A stretch of 64,000 bases of DNA from Egibacter rhizosphaerae (lineage in GTDB: Bacteria > Actinomycetota > Nitriliruptoria > Euzebyales > Egibacteraceae), in assembly GCF_004322855.1 (NCBI RefSeq), contig NZ_CP036402.1, forward strand, positions 3,534,001 to 3,598,000. The letters are read 5' to 3'. Below the pieces are notes generated by a model. It did no database searches. It was not told the DNA's origin and worked only from the letters and a program-made list of their open reading frames with translations. Within the stretch, counting starts at the first letter, position 1. Each line of letters starts with the position of its first letter. A program made the position numbers and the translations under genes. Below are positions 1-10,000 of the stretch, piece after piece.

Positions 1-2578
1 GCACGTCGAACTGCTCGCCCTCGAGCCACGCATCGATGGTGTCGCTGTAGTGCCGGTGGCCCGGATGGCCCGACTGGCCCGTCGTGGCCTGTCGCGTCGA
101 CTGGTCGAGGTCGCCGAGGTCGACCACCATCCGCATGGAGGGCAGCGCCCGCACCTCGTACCCCTCGTCCGCCGCCCACGAGGTCGCGTTGACGATGCCC
201 GTCCCGCCGTCGACGGGGTAGGGACCGCGGTTGAACAGGGCCTCGACCGGTGCGATCCCCGACTCGCCGAGCGTGCCCTCGACGAACGTGACGGTGTGGA
301 GGTCGCCCCAGCGCCAATCGTCGGGGTCGGTGCCGAGCTCGCGTCGCAGCTCGAACCACGCGGTGGCGAGCGCGTTCTCGAGGGCGTCGTCGCGGGTCTC
401 GGTGACCGGGGTGTCCGGGTGGTCCCACCACGGGCTCCCCGGGTCCTCGAGGGCGCGGCGCACGACCTCGAACCACCGAGAGTTGCCCTCGGGCTGGTAC
501 GCCTCCGGCAGGTACGCGCCGAACGTCTGCGAGAGCAGCGCCCGCCACGTCGCCGCGTACGCCGCGGCGCCCGCGCTGTCCGCGTGCGCGCGCCCGTCCC
601 ACTCGTCGAGCAGGTCCCCGAGCTCGGCCACCGCAGGCGCGTCCGAGTCCAGCGCGAGCAGATGCGGCACGAGGAAGTCCGCTGACCCGTCCCTCGTGTC
701 GAGCTGGTCGGCGGCGGCCGCGGCGACGTCGATGTCGCCGCCGGCGTCGACGCGTCGCTGGAGCATCTCGATGATCCGGCCGGCCCGGTACCCGTGCTCG
801 TCGTCGACCGAGAGGAACCACGGGTAGTCCTCCGGTGGCACGGGATTGTTCGCGGTGACGATCCATCCTCGGTCCGGATCGGCTTCTCGCGGCAGCTCGT
901 CGAAGGGGATGGAGCCCTGCCACTGATACGCGTCGTCCCAGCCGGGTGCGGGCACCGTCCCGTCGCCGGCGCCGCGAACGGGGATCGTGCCGGGCGCCTG
1001 GTACGCGATCGTGCCGGCGGTGTCGGCGTAGACGAGGTTCTGTGCCGGCACCTCGAAGCGGGCGGCGGCCTCGCGGAACTCCTCCAGGTCGCGGGCCCGG
1101 TTCATCGCCGGTAGGGCCTCGAAGACCGTGGTCGGCTCCAGGGCCGTCCAGCGCAACGAGATCTCGTGCACCGGGTCCGCGATGCGCCCCCCGCCGGTTC
1201 CGGTCGGTGCTTCGCCATCGGTGCGCTCGGCCAGGGGCGACGGCTCACCCGCGCGCGCGGCGGTACCGTCGACGTCGAGCTCGTCGAGCGGCTCGAAGGC
1301 GTCCGAGATGATCGGCCCGTTGCGCGTGACCCGGATCTCGAGGGTCTCCACGGAGCCGTCGCTCGCGTGCAGCTCCTCGGTGAGGACCTCGGCCTCGGCC
1401 GGGCCCTCCCCGGTCTCGTAGCGGGTCGGGTCGTCGGGGTCCACGCGCTCGACGAACAGGTCCTGCACGTCGGGGTCGAGGTTGGTGAAGCCCCAGGCCA
1501 CCGAATCGTTGTGGCCGATCACCACCCCGGGGACGCCGGGGAACGAGAACCCGGTCACGTCGTCCGCGCAGGCCTCGGTCCGCTCGCGGCAACGCAAGCC
1601 GACCTCGTACCAGATCGCGGGGCTCTGGACGCCGATGTGCGGATCGTTCGCGAGCAGCGGGGCGCCCGAGGAGGTGTGCTCCCCGCCGACGACCCAGGCG
1701 TTCGAGCCGATCCCGTCGGTGACCGGTCCGAGGGCACGCTCGCCGGCCTCCAGCGCTGCGGCCGCCCTGGCGAGCGCGTCGGCGACGCCCGGGCCCTCGG
1801 ACGTCTCGGACGCGAGGTTCGAGGACCCGGGGGTCGCCGGACCCGTGTGGCTCCCCTCGTCGTCGGGGTCGGACGGAACGATCCGCGGGACGTCCTCGGG
1901 GTACTCGGGGAACAGTTCGGCGATCTCGTCGTCGTCCAGCGTCCGGGCGAGCACGGCGCGCTCGAGCTCCTCCTCGAGGTTCCCCCCGAGCTCCCACGCC
2001 ATGAGCTTGAGGTACGCGAGGGTGTCCCGCGGGTGCCACGGCTCGGGCTCGTGCGCCACGCCCGTGAGGCGCAGGAGGGGGAACCCGACCCCGAGCTCGT
2101 GCGGCGCGCGATCCTCGAGGTAGGCGTTGACCCCGTCGGCGTACGCGTCGAGCAGCCCGCGGTGCTCGTCGTCGAGGGCCGCGTACTCCTCCTCGGCGAC
2201 GCGGTGCCACCCCAGCGTGCGCAGGAACCGGTCCGTGTCGCGCTGCTCGGGTCCGAACAGCTCCGCCGTTCGGCCGGCGGTGATGTGGCGCATGGTCTCC
2301 ATCTGCCAGAACCGGTCCTGGGCGTGGACGAACCCCTGCGCGCGGTAGAGGTCCTCGCTCGTGTCGCCGAGGAGGTAGGGGACCCCCCGCTCGTCGCGTC
2401 GGGCCTCCACCTCCGCGTCGAGGTCGGCGAGCCTCACCTCGCCCGCGTGGTCGGGGTAGGCGGCTCGAAGGAGCAGCCATCCCCCGACCGTCACCCCGAG
2501 CACCGCGGTCAGCAGCACGACCAGCAGCGTGACGACCAGGCGCCGCGGCCAGCGGCGAGGTGCGACGGATGACGCCAA
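1..2578 (-). CDS. Penicillin acylase (penicillin amidase) family protein, 3' end outside window
   Basis: Ntn-hydrolase that would cleave amide bonds of acylated substrates (beta-lactams, N-acyl homoserine lactones or similar); the substrate cannot be told from sequence. Translation gives a basic N-terminus and a hydrophobic stretch (about residues 14-35), so it is exported or membrane-anchored. The autoprocessing site reads GIGSNAWVVGG, with the candidate nucleophile Ser about residue 292 and an acidic, Gly-rich linker before it, as in the alpha/spacer/beta precursor of this family. The start is a TTG at 2578, preceded by GGAG; no ATG or GTG lies upstream in frame before the preceding gene. 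It begins 32 nt after the P5C dehydrogenase stop, so cotranscription with the proline genes is likely. About 859 codons are visible. Family sure, start and substrate unsure. Confidence 0.88.
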   Translation of the reverse strand, partial: MASSVAPRRWPRRLVVTLLVVLLTAVLGVTVGGWLLLRAAYPDHAGEVRLADLDAEVEARRDERGVPYLLGDTSEDLYRAQGFVHAQDRFWQMETMRHITAGRTAELFGPEQRDTDRFLRTLGWHRVAEEEYAALDDEHRGLLDAYADGVNAYLEDRAPHELGVGFPLLRLTGVAHEPEPWHPRDTLAYLKLMAWELGGNLEEELERAVLARTLDDDEIAELFPEYPEDVPRIVPSDPDDEGSHTGPATPGSSNLASETSEGPGVADALARAAAALEAGERALGPVTDGIGSNAWVVGGEHTSSGAPLLANDPHIGVQSPAIWYEVGLRCRERTEACADDVTGFSFPGVPGVVIGHNDSVAWGFTNLDPDVQDLFVERVDPDDPTRYETGEGPAEAEVLTEELHASDGSVETLEIRVTRNGPIISDAFEPLDELDVDGTAARAGEPSPLAERTDGEAPTGTGGGRIADPVHEISLRWTALEPTTVFEALPAMNRARDLEEFREAAARFEVPAQNLVYADTAGTIAYQAPGTIPVRGAGDGTVPAPGWDDAYQWQGSIPFDELPREADPDRGWIVTANNPVPPEDYPWFLSVDDEHGYRAGRIIEMLQRRVDAGGDIDVAAAAADQLDTRDGSADFLVPHLLALDSDAPAVAELGDLLDEWDGRAHADSAGAAAYAATWRALLSQTFGAYLPEAYQPEGNSRWFEVVRRALEDPGSPWWDHPDTPVTETRDDALENALATAWFELRRELGTDPDDWRWGDLHTVTFVEGTLGESGIAPVEALFNRGPYPVDGGTGIVNATSWAADEGYEVRALPSMRMVVDLGDLDQSTRQATTGQSGHPGHRHYSDTIDAWLEGEQFDV

Positions 2579-2610
2579 GGCAGCTCCGGGTCGGCGGTGG
2601 GCCGTCGACC

Positions 2611-4230
2611 CTATCCCATGTGCGGGTAGCGCCAGTCGTGCGGTGGCACGAAGTTCTCCTTGATGGCGCGGGCGCTGGTCCAGCGGGTGATGTTGAGCAG
2701 GCTGCCGGCCTTGTCGTTGGTGCCGCTCATGCGGGCGCCGCCGAACGGTTGCTGGCCCACGACCGAGCCGGTGGGCTTGTCGTTCAAGTAGATGTTGCCG
2801 GCGGCGTCGCGGAGCTGGTCGAGCGCGTGGTAGCCGGCGGCGCGGTCCTGGCTGAACACCGCGCCGGTCAGCGCGTACTGGCTGGTCCGGTCCACCAGGG
2901 CCAGGGTGTCGTCCCAGTCGGGGTCGTCGTAGACGTACACGGTGAGGATCGGCCCGAACAGCTCGCGCTGCATGGTGTCGGCCTGCGGGTCGGTGGTGAC
3001 GATCACGGTCGGGTCGACGAACCAGCCGTCGGTCTCGTCGGTGCCGCCGCCGGCGATGATCTCGGCGCCGTCGGCGCGCATCCCCTCGATCGCGTCGCGG
3101 TGCTTCTCGAACGCGGCTCGGTCGATCACCGCGCCCATGAACGTGGACAGGTCGCTCACGTCACCCATGGAGGCCTTGGCCTGCCGGGCGAGGTCGGCGA
3201 GGCCGTCGCGCACCTCGGGCCACAGCGAGCGGGGGATGTAGGCGCGGCTGGCCGCCGAGCACTTCTGGCCCTGGTACTCGAACGCGCCGCGCCCGAGCGC
3301 CACCACCAGCGCCGGCACGTCGGCGGTGGGGTGTGCGACGACGAAGTCCTTGCCGCCGGACTCGCCGACCACGCGCGGGAAGCTCGAGAAGTGATCGATG
3401 CCGGCGCCGACCTTCTTCCAGATCGAGCGCAGCGCGTCAATGCTGCCGGTGAAGTGCACCCCGCCGAGCTCGGGATGGGCGGTGGCGACATCGGTGGCCA
3501 GTGCCCCGTCGCCGTGCACGAGGTTGATCACCCCGTCGGGCAGCCCCGCCGCGCGCAGCATCTCCATCGTGAAGTGCGCGGCGTAGGCCTGCTTCTCCGA
3601 GGGCTTCCACACCACCGTGTTGCCCATGAGCGCCGGCGCGGTCGGAAGATTGCCGGCGATGGCGGTGAAGTTGAACGGCGTGATCGCCAACACGAACCCC
3701 TCGAGCGGGCGGTACTCCATGCGGTTCCAGACGCCCTCGGGCGAGTACGGCTGCTGCTCGTACAGCTGTTGGGCGAACGCGACGTTGAAGCGCAGGAAGT
3801 CCGCGAACTCGGCGACGGCCTCGATCTCGGCCTGGTGCACCGACTTGCCCTGGTGCAGGATCGTCGCGCCGTTGATCGTCGGCCGCCACGGGCCGCTCAG
3901 CAGGTCCGCGGCCTTGAGGAACACCGCCGCGCGGGCGGCGAACGACCAGCGCGACCACTCGGCCTTGGCCTCCCGGGCCGCGTCGATCGCCTGCTCGACC
4001 TCCTCTTGCCGCGCCGCGTGGACGTCCGCGAGCTCGCAGGTGTGATCGTGCGGACTGCGCGCGGTGAACACCTCGCCGGTGCGCACCTCCTGCCCGCCGA
4101 TCACGCACGGCGCGTCCACGCGCTCCTTGCGCAACCGCTCGATCTCACCGGACAGCGCGGCGCGCTCGGCACTGCCCGGCGCGTACGCACGCATCGGCTC
4201 GTTGTACGGGGCGGGGACTCGGAACGTCAT
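2611..4230 (-). CDS. pruA: L-glutamate gamma-semialdehyde (1-pyrroline-5-carboxylate) dehydrogenase
   Basis: Oxidises glutamate-5-semialdehyde to glutamate with NAD+, the second step of proline degradation in the cytoplasm. The 539-residue protein is the usual length of the monofunctional enzyme. It shows the aldehyde dehydrogenase motifs: VWKPSEKQAY in the cofactor domain, the general-base region ESGGKDFVV, and the catalytic cysteine in YQGQKCSAASR. Its ATG overlaps the TGA of the proline dehydrogenase gene by one base (TGATG), so the two enzymes are translationally coupled, replacing the fused PutA of proteobacteria. Confidence 0.95.
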   Translation of the reverse strand: MTFRVPAPYNEPMRAYAPGSAERAALSGEIERLRKERVDAPCVIGGQEVRTGEVFTARSPHDHTCELADVHAARQEEVEQAIDAAREAKAEWSRWSFAARAAVFLKAADLLSGPWRPTINGATILHQGKSVHQAEIEAVAEFADFLRFNVAFAQQLYEQQPYSPEGVWNRMEYRPLEGFVLAITPFNFTAIAGNLPTAPALMGNTVVWKPSEKQAYAAHFTMEMLRAAGLPDGVINLVHGDGALATDVATAHPELGGVHFTGSIDALRSIWKKVGAGIDHFSSFPRVVGESGGKDFVVAHPTADVPALVVALGRGAFEYQGQKCSAASRAYIPRSLWPEVRDGLADLARQAKASMGDVSDLSTFMGAVIDRAAFEKHRDAIEGMRADGAEIIAGGGTDETDGWFVDPTVIVTTDPQADTMQRELFGPILTVYVYDDPDWDDTLALVDRTSQYALTGAVFSQDRAAGYHALDQLRDAAGNIYLNDKPTGSVVGQQPFGGARMSGTNDKAGSLLNITRWTSARAIKENFVPPHDWRYPHMG

Positions 4231-5264
4231 CAGCGATCGACCTCCTCCGTGCCAGCGGGATCAGGGACCGTCTCGGGTGGGCGCGGCCCACTGCGAGCAT
4301 CGACCGGCAACGACGGCACGGTGCGCGCCCCTCGGTCGGCCCGGCGCGACACCTGTCCGCGCAGTGCCCTGGCCAGGAACAACACGTTCGCGGGGCGTTC
4401 GGCCAGACGGCGCATGAAGTACGCGTACCAACGCTGCCCGAACGGGACGTACACACAGACCCGGAAGCCCTCGTCGACCAGGCGCGCCTGCAGTTCGGCG
4501 CGCACGCCGTAGAGCATCTGGAACTCGAAGCTGTCCGCCGAGCGGCCCAGTCGCGCTGCCTCGTCGAGCACATGGGTGATCAGCGCGTCGTCGTGCGTCG
4601 CGAACCGCGGGTAGGTGCCGTGCGCCAGCAGGCGGGTGGCGCAACGGCGGTAGCTCGCGTCCGTCTCCCGACGCGACTGGTAGGCCAGATGCGCCGGCTC
4701 GGCGTACGCGCCCTTGCACAGGCGCAGGCTCGCGCCGATCCCCTCGAGGCGCACCACATCCGCCTCCGTGCGACGCAGGTAGGTCTGCAACGCGCAGCCG
4801 ACGTGGTGGTGGCCGGCGCGATGGCAGGCCTCCACCAGCTGCACCGTGGCCTCGGTCGTGCCCGAGTCCTCCATGTCCAGCGTGACGTGCGCGCCGACCT
4901 CACCCGCGCGGGTCGCGATCCCGTCCACCAGCTCGGCGCAGCGCGCCGGCCACGCCAACAACCCCAACTGGGTCGGCTTCACGCTGATGCCCGCGGGCAG
5001 ACCACGCGCGTCGATGCCGTCGAGCGCCCGGTGGTACATGGCAGCCGCCTCGCGGGCGTCCTCCTCGGTCACCACGCGCTCGCCGACGAAGTCCAGGCTC
5101 GTCGACCGTCCCCGCTCGGCGAGGGCGGAGGCCGCGTCGAGGCCGTCCTCCAGGCGCTCTCCCGCCACGAACCGCATGGCCACCGCACGCGCCGGCCGGC
5201 TGCGAGCCACCAGGCGCTCCAAGCGGCGTGACTCGGACGCCTTCGCGAGCACGGTCGACACCAT
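4230..5264 (-). CDS. Proline dehydrogenase (monofunctional, FAD)
   Basis: Oxidises L-proline to 1-pyrroline-5-carboxylate using FAD and passes electrons to the membrane quinone pool. The 344-residue protein matches the short monofunctional PRODH class. Visible family motifs are ISVKPTQLG near the N-terminal third, LDMEDSGTTE, LCKGAYAEP, the substrate-binding YQSRRETDASY and FEFQMLYGVR near the C-terminus. The ATG is preceded by GAGAGGAGCC. It is cotranscribed with the P5C dehydrogenase gene (one-base overlap) and lies downstream of putP on the same strand, with a 106-nt gap. Confidence 0.93.
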   Translation of the reverse strand: MVSTVLAKASESRRLERLVARSRPARAVAMRFVAGERLEDGLDAASALAERGRSTSLDFVGERVVTEEDAREAAAMYHRALDGIDARGLPAGISVKPTQLGLLAWPARCAELVDGIATRAGEVGAHVTLDMEDSGTTEATVQLVEACHRAGHHHVGCALQTYLRRTEADVVRLEGIGASLRLCKGAYAEPAHLAYQSRRETDASYRRCATRLLAHGTYPRFATHDDALITHVLDEAARLGRSADSFEFQMLYGVRAELQARLVDEGFRVCVYVPFGQRWYAYFMRRLAERPANVLFLARALRGQVSRRADRGARTVPSLPVDARSGPRPPETVPDPAGTEEVDR

Positions 5265-5370
5265 CGCGGGCTCCTCTCGGTCCGGCCCCGGTCGCCGGGA
5301 CCGTCATCGTGCCCGCGGCGCGGCGGCGCGATGTCCGCGCCCGCCGCACCGCCGAGGGGCCTTGCGTCGG

Positions 5371-6897
5371 CTATGCCTGCGGGGCGGCCTCGGCCTCCTC
5401 GTCGGCGTAGTCGCCGACCCAGGCGCGCTCGGGGACCTTGCCGAAGAAGCGCCCGCCCACGAACGCCGCGATCAGCGCCGCGGCCCAGCCGGGCAGCATC
5501 GAGTAGACGCCGGTGTCGACGAGGGCCGGGACCTGCTCCCAGACGAGCACGGTGGCTGCGCCGGCGACGATGCCAGCCATCGCGCCGGCCCCGGTCATCC
5601 GCGACCAGAACAGCGACAGGATGATCACCGGCCCGAACGCGGCCCCGAACCCCGCCCAGGCGAACGCGACGATGTCGAGGATCGCGGTCTCGCCGGGCAG
5701 CGCGATGATGTAGGCGACGATCGCCACGGCGATCACCGTGGCGCGCCCTACCCAGACGAGGGTCATGCCGCTGGCGTCACGGTTCAGGAATGCCCGGTAG
5801 AAGTCCTCGGTCAGCGCGGTCGACGACACGATCAGCTGGCTGTCGGCGGTCGACATGATCGCCGCGAGCACCGCGGCCAGCAGCACGCCGCCGACCCACG
5901 GGTTGAGGAGCTCCTGGATCAACGCGAGGAACACCGTCTCCGGATCGTCGAGCGGCTGGTCGAGCAGGCCGATGCCGACGAGGCCGACGAGCGTCGCCCC
6001 GGCCAGGGTCACGACGACCCAGGTCGTGCCGATGCGGCGCGCGGTCGGGACCATCGTGGCGGACCGGATCCCCATGAACCTCGCGACGATGTGCGGCTGC
6101 CCGAAGTATCCGAGCCCCCAGGCGAGCAACGACACGATCCCGATCGCCCCCACCGCTTCCGGCGCGCCCCAGGTCCCCGCCTCCGCGTCGTAGGTCGCCT
6201 CGGTGCCCAGGGTCCACAGGTCGGGCGAGGCCGCCTGCACCTGGCCGGTGAGCACGTCGAACCCGCCGAGCACGCCGATGCCGAGGAGCGGCAGGACCAG
6301 CAGTGCCAGGAACATGAGGGTGCCCTGCACCGCGTCGGTGAGGCTGACGGCCAGGAATCCGCCCAGGAACGCGTACACGACGATCACCAGCGTCGCGACC
6401 GTCACGGCGGTGGTGTAGGGGACGCCGAACGTCGACTCGAAGAGCACCCCGCCCGCGACCAGGCCGCTGGAGACGTACACGGTGAAGAACACGATGATGA
6501 CGATTGCCGAGACGACCCGGATCGATCGGGTGCGGTCCTCGAAGCGCTCCTCGAAGTAGGCCGAGAGGCTGATGGAGTTGTTCGCCCGCGCGGTGTAGGT
6601 GCGTAGCCGCGGCGCGACGATCAGCCAGTTGAGGTACGTGCCGACGGCGAGGCCGACCGCGATCCACGTCGCGCCGATCCCCGCGGCGTACACCGCACCC
6701 GGGAGGCCGAGCAGCAGCCATCCGGACATGTCGCTGGCCTGCGCCGACAGCGCCGCCGTCGGTGCGTTCAGGTCACGGCCCCCCAGCGCGAAGTCGCTGA
6801 GGGTGACGGTGCGCCGGTAGACCCAGAGGCCGATACCGATCATCGCGATCAGGTAGACGACGAAGGTCACGAGCACCGGTGCGTTCAGATCGACCAT
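5371..6897 (-). CDS. putP: Sodium/proline symporter
   Basis: Takes up L-proline together with Na+ across the cytoplasmic membrane (SSS family). The 508-residue protein begins with a hydrophobic helix (VTFVVYLIAMIGIGLW) and has about 12-13 membrane segments. The signature LSAQASDMSGWLLLGLPGA near residue 50 is typical of PutP. The start ATG at 6897 has an ideal Shine-Dalgarno AGGAGG seven bases upstream; the reading frame continues upstream only as unlikely Arg-rich sequence. It is divergent from the SARP regulator across a 174-bp promoter region, and heads the proline gene set. Confidence 0.95.
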   Translation of the reverse strand: MVDLNAPVLVTFVVYLIAMIGIGLWVYRRTVTLSDFALGGRDLNAPTAALSAQASDMSGWLLLGLPGAVYAAGIGATWIAVGLAVGTYLNWLIVAPRLRTYTARANNSISLSAYFEERFEDRTRSIRVVSAIVIIVFFTVYVSSGLVAGGVLFESTFGVPYTTAVTVATLVIVVYAFLGGFLAVSLTDAVQGTLMFLALLVLPLLGIGVLGGFDVLTGQVQAASPDLWTLGTEATYDAEAGTWGAPEAVGAIGIVSLLAWGLGYFGQPHIVARFMGIRSATMVPTARRIGTTWVVVTLAGATLVGLVGIGLLDQPLDDPETVFLALIQELLNPWVGGVLLAAVLAAIMSTADSQLIVSSTALTEDFYRAFLNRDASGMTLVWVGRATVIAVAIVAYIIALPGETAILDIVAFAWAGFGAAFGPVIILSLFWSRMTGAGAMAGIVAGAATVLVWEQVPALVDTGVYSMLPGWAAALIAAFVGGRFFGKVPERAWVGDYADEEAEAAPQA

Positions 6898-7071
6898 CGT
6901 GGATCCTCCTGTCGGACGGCGGGGCGCCGGTGCCTCCCACGGTGGGATCGCGAGGACACGGCCTTGCGACCGAGGATCCGGGACACGGCCTGCAACACGC
7001 CTGCAACGCGCCTGCAGAGGTCCGATCGGACAGGTTACGATGGCCTCCGCGGCGGTAGGCAAGGGGGCGAC
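6898..7071. promoter_or_regulatory. Divergent putP / SARP-regulator promoter region with 11-bp direct repeats
   Basis: The heptamer GCCTGCA occurs at 6988-6994, 6999-7005 and 7010-7016, giving an exact 11-bp period on one face of the helix, in the context GCCTGCAACRC. It is followed by a 12-bp palindrome GTCCGATCGGAC (7020-7031) and a possible -10 box TACGAT (7036-7041) for the regulator gene. SARP-family activators such as AfsR are known to bind direct repeats spaced 11 bp just upstream of the -10 box. That this site belongs to the adjacent regulator is inference. Confidence 0.55.
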
Positions 7072-10000
7072 GTGGAGGTCCGTGTGCTCGGACCCGTCGA
7101 CGTCGTCGTCGACGGCGTCCCCGTGGCGCTCGGCGGGCGCCGGCCGAAGACGATCGTGGCCGTGCTCGCACTGCGTGCCGGCAGGACCGTGCCGATCGAG
7201 CGGCTGGTCGACGAGGTCTGGGGCGAGGCCCCACCGCGCAGCGCCGTCGACACGTTGCAGAGCTACCTGTCGCGACTGCGGACGGCGTTCGCCCGGGTCG
7301 GCGTCGGCGACCGTCTGGTCACTCACGGCAGCAGCTACGAGCTGCGTCCGGACACGGTCGATGCGGCGGCGTTCGTGGCCGATGTCGAGCGCGGTCGCCG
7401 GGCCGCGCGCGAGCACCAGCCGGCAGCCGCGGCGGCGGCGTTCCGCGCCGGCTTGGCCCGGTGGCACGGGCGAGTGGTCGAGGAGCTCGTGCCCGGGGAG
7501 GCATCCGCTGCCGGGATGGGGCCTCTGCTGGGTGCCGAGGTGGCGCGCCTCGAGGACCTGCGTCTCGCGGCGCTGGGGGAGCGGATCGAGGCGGAGTTGG
7601 CGCTCGGTGCCCATTCCGAGCTCGCCGGCGAGCTCGCGGCCCTGGTCCGCGAACACCCGCTGCGCGAGTCGCTGCACGCGCAACGGGTCCGCGCGCTGGC
7701 GGCCGCGGGACGGCAGGGCGATGCCCTCGCGGCCTACAGCGAGGCGCGTGTGGCGCTCGTCGAGGGCCTCGGCATCGAGCCGGGGACGGAACTGCGGGCG
7801 CTGCAGCAGCGCGTGCTCGAACAGGACCCCACGCTCGCCGCACCCTCGGCGGCCGAGGGGCCCGTGGACCCCCACGAGGCGACCTCGCTCGCGCCGTGGG
7901 AGGAGCGGTGGTCAAGCCGGGAGGTGCCCGCGGGGGACGGCCGCACCGGTGAGCCGTCGGCCACCGACCGCCCGCTGGGGAACCTGCCGCTGCCCCTCGG
8001 CGGCTTCGTCGGCCGTCGCGAGGAGCGCGGCGAGCTCGCCGCCCTGCTGTCGAGCGAACGGCTCGTGACGCTGACCGGCGCGGGCGGCTGCGGCAAGACC
8101 CGCCTCGCCCTGCGCGTCGCGAGCGACCTCGCCCCGAGGTTCCCCGGGGGCGTGTGGCTCGTCGAGCTCGGCAGCCACGTGGAGCCGCGCCTGGTCACCC
8201 GCGCCGTGGCGGAGGTGTTCGGGGTGCCGGACGGTGGGCCGGACGACCTGGCCCTCCGCATCGCACGGCGACTCGGGACGCACCCGACGTTGCTCGTCCT
8301 CGACAACTGCGAGCATCTGGTCGACGCCTGCGCCGAGTTGGCCTCGGAGCTCTTGGCCGCCTGTCCCGCGCTCTCGCTGCTGGCCACCAGCCGCGAGCCG
8401 CTCGACATCACGGGCGAACGCACCTCGCGGGTGCCGTCGCTGGCCCTGCCGCCCCGCGAGGTGCGTGACGCGGACGACCTGCGCGAGAGCGAAGCGGCGC
8501 AACTGTTCGTCGCCCGCGCCTGCGAGGCCGACCCCTCGTTCGAGATGGACGACGAGCGTGCGGCCACGGTCGCGCGGGTCTGCCGGGAGCTCGACGGGAT
8601 CCCCCTGGCCCTCGAGCTGGCGGCCGCGCGGCTGCGGGTGCTCTCGCTGGAGGAGTTGGCCGATCGATTGGGGGACCGCTTCCGACTGCTGCGCCACGGC
8701 CGGCGCTCGGCGCCGCCTCGGCACCGGACGCTCGAGGCGGCGATCGACTGGAGCCACGACCTGCTCGAGCGGCCGCAGCAGCGACTCCTGGCCCGCTTGT
8801 CGGTGTTCGCCGGAGGGTTCACGCTGGACGCGGTCGAGGCGGTCTGCGCCGGGCACGGCGTCGATGAGGCCGACGTCCTCGACCATCTCGCCGCGTTGAT
8901 CGACAAGTCGCTCGTGCAGCCGGTGCGGGCCGCCGGTCCCGCCCGCCACGATCTGTTCGCCACCGTGCGCACGTACGCGCGAGCCCGGCTCGGCGGACCG
9001 GATGCCGCCGCCGATCCGGACGTCGCGCGTCTCGAGGCTCGCCACGCCGAGTTCTTCGCCGGCCTGGCCGAGCGCGCGGCACCCGCACTGACGGGTGCCG
9101 ACCAGGTTGCGTGGTTCAACCGCCTGCACGTCGAGCACGACAACCTGCGTGCGGTGCTCGCGCGCGGCGGCGGACCGCAGGGCGACGACACCGCGGCACG
9201 GGTGGCGGCCAGCTGCTGGCGGTTCTGGCTGCAGTTCGGGCACGTGGCCGAGGGGCAGCGGTGGCTGGCGGCGGCGCTCGATGATCCGTCCTCGCCGCCG
9301 TGGGTCCGCGCGCGGCTGCTCCTCGGCGCCGGGCGCATCGCGGGCGCCCGGGGCGAACACGTGCGCAGCGCCGAGCGGCTCGCGGCGGCACGCGACACGG
9401 CGGCCGGGGCCGGCGATGGCGCGCTGGAAGCCACGGGCTCCGCCCGCCTGGCCGTCGCGGTGGCCGAGTCCTCCGGATCGGGGGTCGGGCGGGGTCCGAT
9501 CGCGGCGCCGGCGTCGCAGGGGCGCGGCGTCGACGTGACCTCCCCGTTGGACCATCTGGCGGCGGCCGAGGCGACGCTGGCCCGTGTCGCGGACGTGCTC
9601 GCGGCCGACGAGGCCCCGGGTGTCGCCGCCGAGATCGAGGAGGCCCGCGGCCTCGTCGCCTGGCGAGAAGGCCGGCTGGGTGACGCGGCGACCGCGTTCG
9701 CCCGGGCCGAGCGCGCGCATCGCGACGGGGGCGACGAGTGGAGCGGGTGCCTGGCCCGGCTGGGGGCCGCGCGGGTCGCTCGCGGTCAGGGCGACCCCGA
9801 GACGGCGCTGCGGCTGCACCGGGAGAACCTCGTCCGCAGTCTGCGGCTGACCGTGTCGAGCCTCGACTTCGTTGGTCTGCCGCAGGATCTGCACGGGCTC
9901 GCGGCGATCGCCGCCCGCGCCGACTCGCACGAGCTCGCCGCCGAACTGCTCGGCGCCGCGGCGACGTTGCACACCGCGGTGGAGCTGCCCCTCACGGCGA

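Noticed and set aside
1166-2572. 468-codon plus-strand frame opposite the penicillin acylase
   Set aside because: Low-complexity Val/Arg/Gly composition; the minus strand encodes the conserved Ntn-hydrolase with its SNAW site.
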